Part shown: piece by piece, positions 61,083 to 64,000 of the stretch | How the letters are laid out: the number at the start of each line of letters is the position of its first letter | How positions within the stretch are numbered: position 1 is the first letter of the stretch | Origin: an uncultured Pseudomonadota bacterium | GTDB lineage: Bacteria; Pseudomonadota; Gammaproteobacteria; Steroidobacterales; Steroidobacteraceae | Length of the DNA: 64,000 bases | Direction of reading: 5' to 3' | Assembly: GCA_903868595.1 (NCBI GenBank) | Contig: CAIPVV010000042.1 | Span: forward strand, 62,001-126,000 | Notes under the pieces: generated by a model | The model's input: the letters and a program-made list of their open reading frames with translations, nothing else | Told to the model about the DNA's origin: nothing | Databases searched by the model: none | Translations under genes and position numbers: made by a program

Positions 61083-61756
61083 CGGGCGGCTGGCCTGCGT
61101 TCTGCCGCGACCTGCTGGAGCAGTTTCCGCTGATCTTCACGGGCCTGGTGCAGACGCTGCGGCTCACCGCGATCATCAGCCTCACGGGCCTGCTGGGCGG
61201 CATCGTGGTCCTGTACCTGACGTTGAGCCGCAGCCCCATCGTGCGCCGCCTCACGCAGGCCTACATCTCCTTTTTCATCGGGATGCCGCTGATCGTCCTG
61301 CTGTTCCTCTTGTACTACGGGCTGCCGCAATGGGGTATCCGCTTGTCGCCCTTCGTGGTCGCCGTGGTCGGTTTCACGCTCAACGTGGCGGCCTACAACG
61401 CGGCCTATCTGACCTCCGCATACAATGGGCTGGAGCAGACGGAGCTGGAGGCGGGGCGCGCGCAGGGGTTCAGCCACCGGCAGGTTTTTGCCCTGTTGAC
61501 GCTGCCGCAGGTGCTGCGCATGTCGGTGCCGGCGCTCACCAACCAGGTCATTCTCAACCTGAAGGACAGCACCCTGGCCTTCCTGATCCAGTACACCGAG
61601 TTCTTCGCGCGCATCCAGGAGCTGGCGTCGACCAACTTTCAGTTCTTCAAGGCCTACGCGCTGGCGGCGCTGGTCTACCTGCTGCTGGTCTCGGCCATCG
61701 TGCTGGCGGCGCGGGCGGTGGAAAAACGGGTGATCATTCCCGGCCTGCTTGGCTAG
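61079..61756 (+). CDS. Amino-acid ABC transporter permease, second subunit
   Basis: A 225-residue permease. ATG at 61079 overlaps the ATPase stop (ATGA). It has FTGLVQTLRLTAIISLTGLL, FFIGMPLIVLLFLLYYGLPQ, and the coupling loop AYLTSAYNGLEQTELEAGRA then QGFSHRQVFALLTLPQVLRM. NLKDSTLAFLIQYTEFFARI near the end is typical. It completes the transporter with the permease before the ATPase gene. The gene converges on the FimX-like gene. Confidence 0.93.
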   Translation: MTGGWPAFCRDLLEQFPLIFTGLVQTLRLTAIISLTGLLGGIVVLYLTLSRSPIVRRLTQAYISFFIGMPLIVLLFLLYYGLPQWGIRLSPFVVAVVGFTLNVAAYNAAYLTSAYNGLEQTELEAGRAQGFSHRQVFALLTLPQVLRMSVPALTNQVILNLKDSTLAFLIQYTEFFARIQELASTNFQFFKAYALAALVYLLLVSAIVLAARAVEKRVIIPGLLG

Positions 61757-61779
61757 CGGGGTGATCGGCTGCCACCGGC

Positions 61780-63900
61780 CTACTTGGCGCTGATCACGAC
61801 CTCCTCGGGGGTCTGCACGAAGTAGCCCTGCAAGTACTGCACGCCCAGCTGCCACAGTACGGCCATCGTGTTGGCGTCCTCGACGCGCTCGGCGATGGTC
61901 GCGATCTGTTTGGCGGTGCCCGCCTCCACGATGAGCTTGACCTTCTGCTGCAGGGCCTCGTCGTCGGGCAGGCCCTGCATCAGCGAGCCATCGATCTTCA
62001 GGAAGTCCAGCTGCAGCTTGCCGATCAGGCCCAGGGGATCGCGCCCGGCGCCAAAGTGCTCCAGCGCGAAGCGCAGCTGGCGCTCGTGCAGGGCGGAGGC
62101 CAGGCGGCGGATCTCCTGCACATAGCTGGCGGCGACCTCCTCGGTCACCTGGAAACAGATGCGGTGCGGGTCCACCAGGGACGCCTTGAGCTGGGCATCC
62201 AGCCACGCGGCCAGCGTCGGGTCCAGCGCGCTGCTGCGCGAGAGGCGCACGAACAGGCAGCCCGGCTTGTTCTTGGCGGCGAAGTTGAAGGCTGCCGCGA
62301 TGACCCAGCGGTCGATGTTCTTCAGCAGGTCGTTGCGCTCGGCCGCCGGCATGAACTCCGAGGGCAGTACTTCCTTGCCCTGCGTGTCCACCATGCGCAC
62401 CAGCACGTCGAACATCTGCGTGTCGGTGCCCTGCAGGCTGGCCACCGGCTGCTGCACGAGCCGGAAGCGGTTATCCATGAGGGCCGCCTTGATGTGCTTG
62501 ATCCACACGGCATCGTAGGACTGCACGCGTGCGTCGGCATCCGTGTGGTCGAAGGCGCACAGCTGGTTGCCGCCGCGCTGGAGACCGCGGCGTGCCGCAT
62601 CCAGCGCATCGCTGATGATCGCATCCAGGCGCGGGGAGACGTTGGGCACCAGGCTCATGCCCACCGTGAGCGTGGCCTTGATGGATTTGCCGGCGAGCGG
62701 GAAGTCGTGGCGCGAGACCTTGTCCAGGAGGTGCTCGGACCAGGCCTCCGCATCGCGTTGCGTACCGCGCTCCAGCAGTGCCATGAGCCCGGTGCCGCTG
62801 TAGTGGCCCAGCAGGTCGTTGGGCAGCAGCTGCGACTTCACCAGGTGGGCGAAGGCGGGGATGAACTCCTCGCTCTCCACGGCCCCCAGGTCGCGCTCGA
62901 TGGTGGAGAAGTGATCGGGACGGATGCAGAGCAGGTAGCGGCCGCCGCCCTGCACCGAGGTCTTCAGGCGCTTGGCGATGAGCTCAAACAAGGACTGGCG
63001 GTAGAGCAGGCCCGTCCGCGGGTTGCGGCGCGTGGCATCGGCCAGCTCCGCGGCCAGCTGCCGGTCGTCGCGTTTCTGCGCGGGCACGACCAGGCGTACG
63101 CAGGACTCGCCCTCGCGCTCGCCCAGCGAGAGCGTGAGATCCAGCGGCACCGCGCTGCCATCGGGCAGCAGCGCGTGGACCTTCAGGGCGTGGTCTTTCC
63201 AGCGACCCTGCAGGCAGGCGATCAGCGCTCCCTTGAGCGCGGCGTGCGTGTTCTCCTCGAAGAAATCCATGATCGGCTGGCCGGTAATGGCGCTGGCTTC
63301 CTCCACGCCCACCAGCTCCAGCCACGAGGCGTTGGCCTCCACCAAGATGCCTTCCTGCACCTGGGCGATCGCATCGTTGGAGCGCCTGAGCACGTTCTCC
63401 AGCTGCTTGCGGTAGTCGTTGGCCGAGCGCAGCGTGCCTTCCAGCGCGCGCTCCAGGCGGTGGGCGCGCAACTCCCGCGCCACGACGGCCTGCAGCCGCG
63501 TCGGGTTGTTGAAGGTCACGCAGTCGCGCGCACCCAACGCCAGGTCCTGCGCGATGACGTCCTCATCGACCTGCGGGCGCACCACCACCAGCGGCAGTTC
63601 CGGTGCGAAGCGGTCGCGCAGCTTGGCGATCATCTCCAGCTCCGCCCCGTCCTGGCTGATGTAGACGAGCATTTCCGGGTTGATCTGGATCAGCGCGTCG
63701 GCCAGGTCCTGCAGCCCCGGGATCCAGGTGCAGTGGGCCGGAATACCGATACGCCGCAGCAGGCTGTTCAGGGCCTCCACGGGGTCGCGGGTCTGGCTGG
63801 CCACGACCAGGGGAACGGCGGCGGTGTCGAGCAAGGCGATCTCCGTTTGCGCTGCAGAAAATAGTAAACCAGAACGACGCTTGCGGTTGTGAGCGCTCAC
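61780..63900 (-). CDS. fimX: FimX-like protein: receiver-like, PAS, degenerate GGDEF and EAL domains
   Basis: A 706-residue cytosolic protein. Domains: receiver-like (about 25-145) without a phospho-acceptor aspartate at the normal site; PAS (about 165-275); GGDEF-like (285-450), where the active-site motif is replaced by HYSGT (366-370); and EAL-like (465-700), where EAL is replaced by DVL (498-500) in FDVLVRMVD. Both enzyme activities should be lost. In Pseudomonas and Xanthomonas FimX such a protein binds c-di-GMP through the EAL domain and steers type IV pilus assembly and twitching. The QQPVASL and LQLDFLKIDGSLM segments are consistent. No pilus gene is in the window. The symbol is by domain order and resemblance. 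Confidence 0.85.
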   Translation of the reverse strand: MSAHNRKRRSGLLFSAAQTEIALLDTAAVPLVVASQTRDPVEALNSLLRRIGIPAHCTWIPGLQDLADALIQINPEMLVYISQDGAELEMIAKLRDRFAPELPLVVVRPQVDEDVIAQDLALGARDCVTFNNPTRLQAVVARELRAHRLERALEGTLRSANDYRKQLENVLRRSNDAIAQVQEGILVEANASWLELVGVEEASAITGQPIMDFFEENTHAALKGALIACLQGRWKDHALKVHALLPDGSAVPLDLTLSLGEREGESCVRLVVPAQKRDDRQLAAELADATRRNPRTGLLYRQSLFELIAKRLKTSVQGGGRYLLCIRPDHFSTIERDLGAVESEEFIPAFAHLVKSQLLPNDLLGHYSGTGLMALLERGTQRDAEAWSEHLLDKVSRHDFPLAGKSIKATLTVGMSLVPNVSPRLDAIISDALDAARRGLQRGGNQLCAFDHTDADARVQSYDAVWIKHIKAALMDNRFRLVQQPVASLQGTDTQMFDVLVRMVDTQGKEVLPSEFMPAAERNDLLKNIDRWVIAAAFNFAAKNKPGCLFVRLSRSSALDPTLAAWLDAQLKASLVDPHRICFQVTEEVAASYVQEIRRLASALHERQLRFALEHFGAGRDPLGLIGKLQLDFLKIDGSLMQGLPDDEALQQKVKLIVEAGTAKQIATIAERVEDANTMAVLWQLGVQYLQGYFVQTPEEVVISAK

Positions 63901-63948
63901 ACCCCCGGGAGGCAGTGTGAGCGCGTTCTTGCGGGGGTCGCTAGGGGT

Positions 63949-64000
63949 TTAGCTGCTGGACACCGGGGTCTTGCCGGGCCGCCCGGCGATCTCGCGCACC
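63949..64000 (-). CDS. C-terminal end of a gene continuing beyond the window
   Basis: A minus-strand frame open to the right edge ends at a TAA (63949-63951). The last residues would be VREIAGRPGKTPVSSS. Its position directly upstream of the fimX-like gene on the same strand fits a neighbouring gene, but 16 residues are too few to name it. Confidence 0.4.
   Translation of the reverse strand, partial: VREIAGRPGKTPVSSS

Overview
The window is about 64 kb of high-GC DNA packed with genes on both strands, mostly housekeeping with small accessory patches. A gammaproteobacterium is the best guess, of the Nevskiales, Steroidobacterales or Xanthomonadales kind. This rests on the nrdR-ribD-ribE-ribBA-ribH-nusB-thiL run, xseB-ispA-dxs, YaeQ and DUF1820 proteins, single-chain PurL, parE-parC, a FimX-like c-di-GMP protein and several TonB-dependent receptors. 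I place it by gene content only. No rRNA, tRNA, CRISPR, IS element or phage was recognised.

Left part (1-18 kb), accessory: the tail of an RND efflux pump, a SAM methyltransferase, a secreted GH106-type rhamnosidase, an MDR oxidoreductase, a copper-type P1B-ATPase with YHS and metal-binding N-terminal domains, a SYLF lipid-binding protein, a DUF2127 membrane protein and a broken ohr gene. Then come a BtuB-like receptor behind a clear cobalamin riboswitch, a damaged VOC gene, a uracil-DNA-glycosylase-like protein, YaeQ, pirin with an ABC ATPase remnant behind it, and a lone TagH-type FHA protein.

Middle (18-36 kb): DUF1820 and purL; a TonB receptor with a PHO-box-like sequence in front, followed by DUF1800, DUF1501 and a deleted amidase. 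Facing these is a two-gene unit of a PAS hybrid histidine kinase and an alanine-rich coiled-coil protein. Next are an MFS transporter with a DUF1330 protein, ettA, and a histone-deacetylase-like amidohydrolase.

Right part (36-64 kb): glyA, nrdR and the riboflavin genes. RibD carries an apparent frameshift, and a decayed receiver domain sits between ribE and ribBA. Then nusB, thiL, a Ser/Thr kinase fused to a cyclic-nucleotide-binding domain, and a BtuFCD-like ABC transporter that probably completes B12 uptake with the distant BtuB. On the other strand run xseB, ispA, dxs, folE2, a DNA-deoxyinosine glycosylase and a tiny coupled ORF. The window ends with parE, parC, a four-gene polar amino acid ABC transporter, and the FimX-like protein.

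A repeated theme is gene decay. Five loci (ohr, VOC, ABC ATPase tail, amidase, receiver remnant) look broken and ribD looks frameshifted. I found no convincing brand-new system. The best candidates for new biology are the kinase-cNMP fusion, the hybrid-kinase/alanine-coil pair, the orphan TagH and the possible phosphate-controlled TonB/DUF1800/DUF1501 locus.
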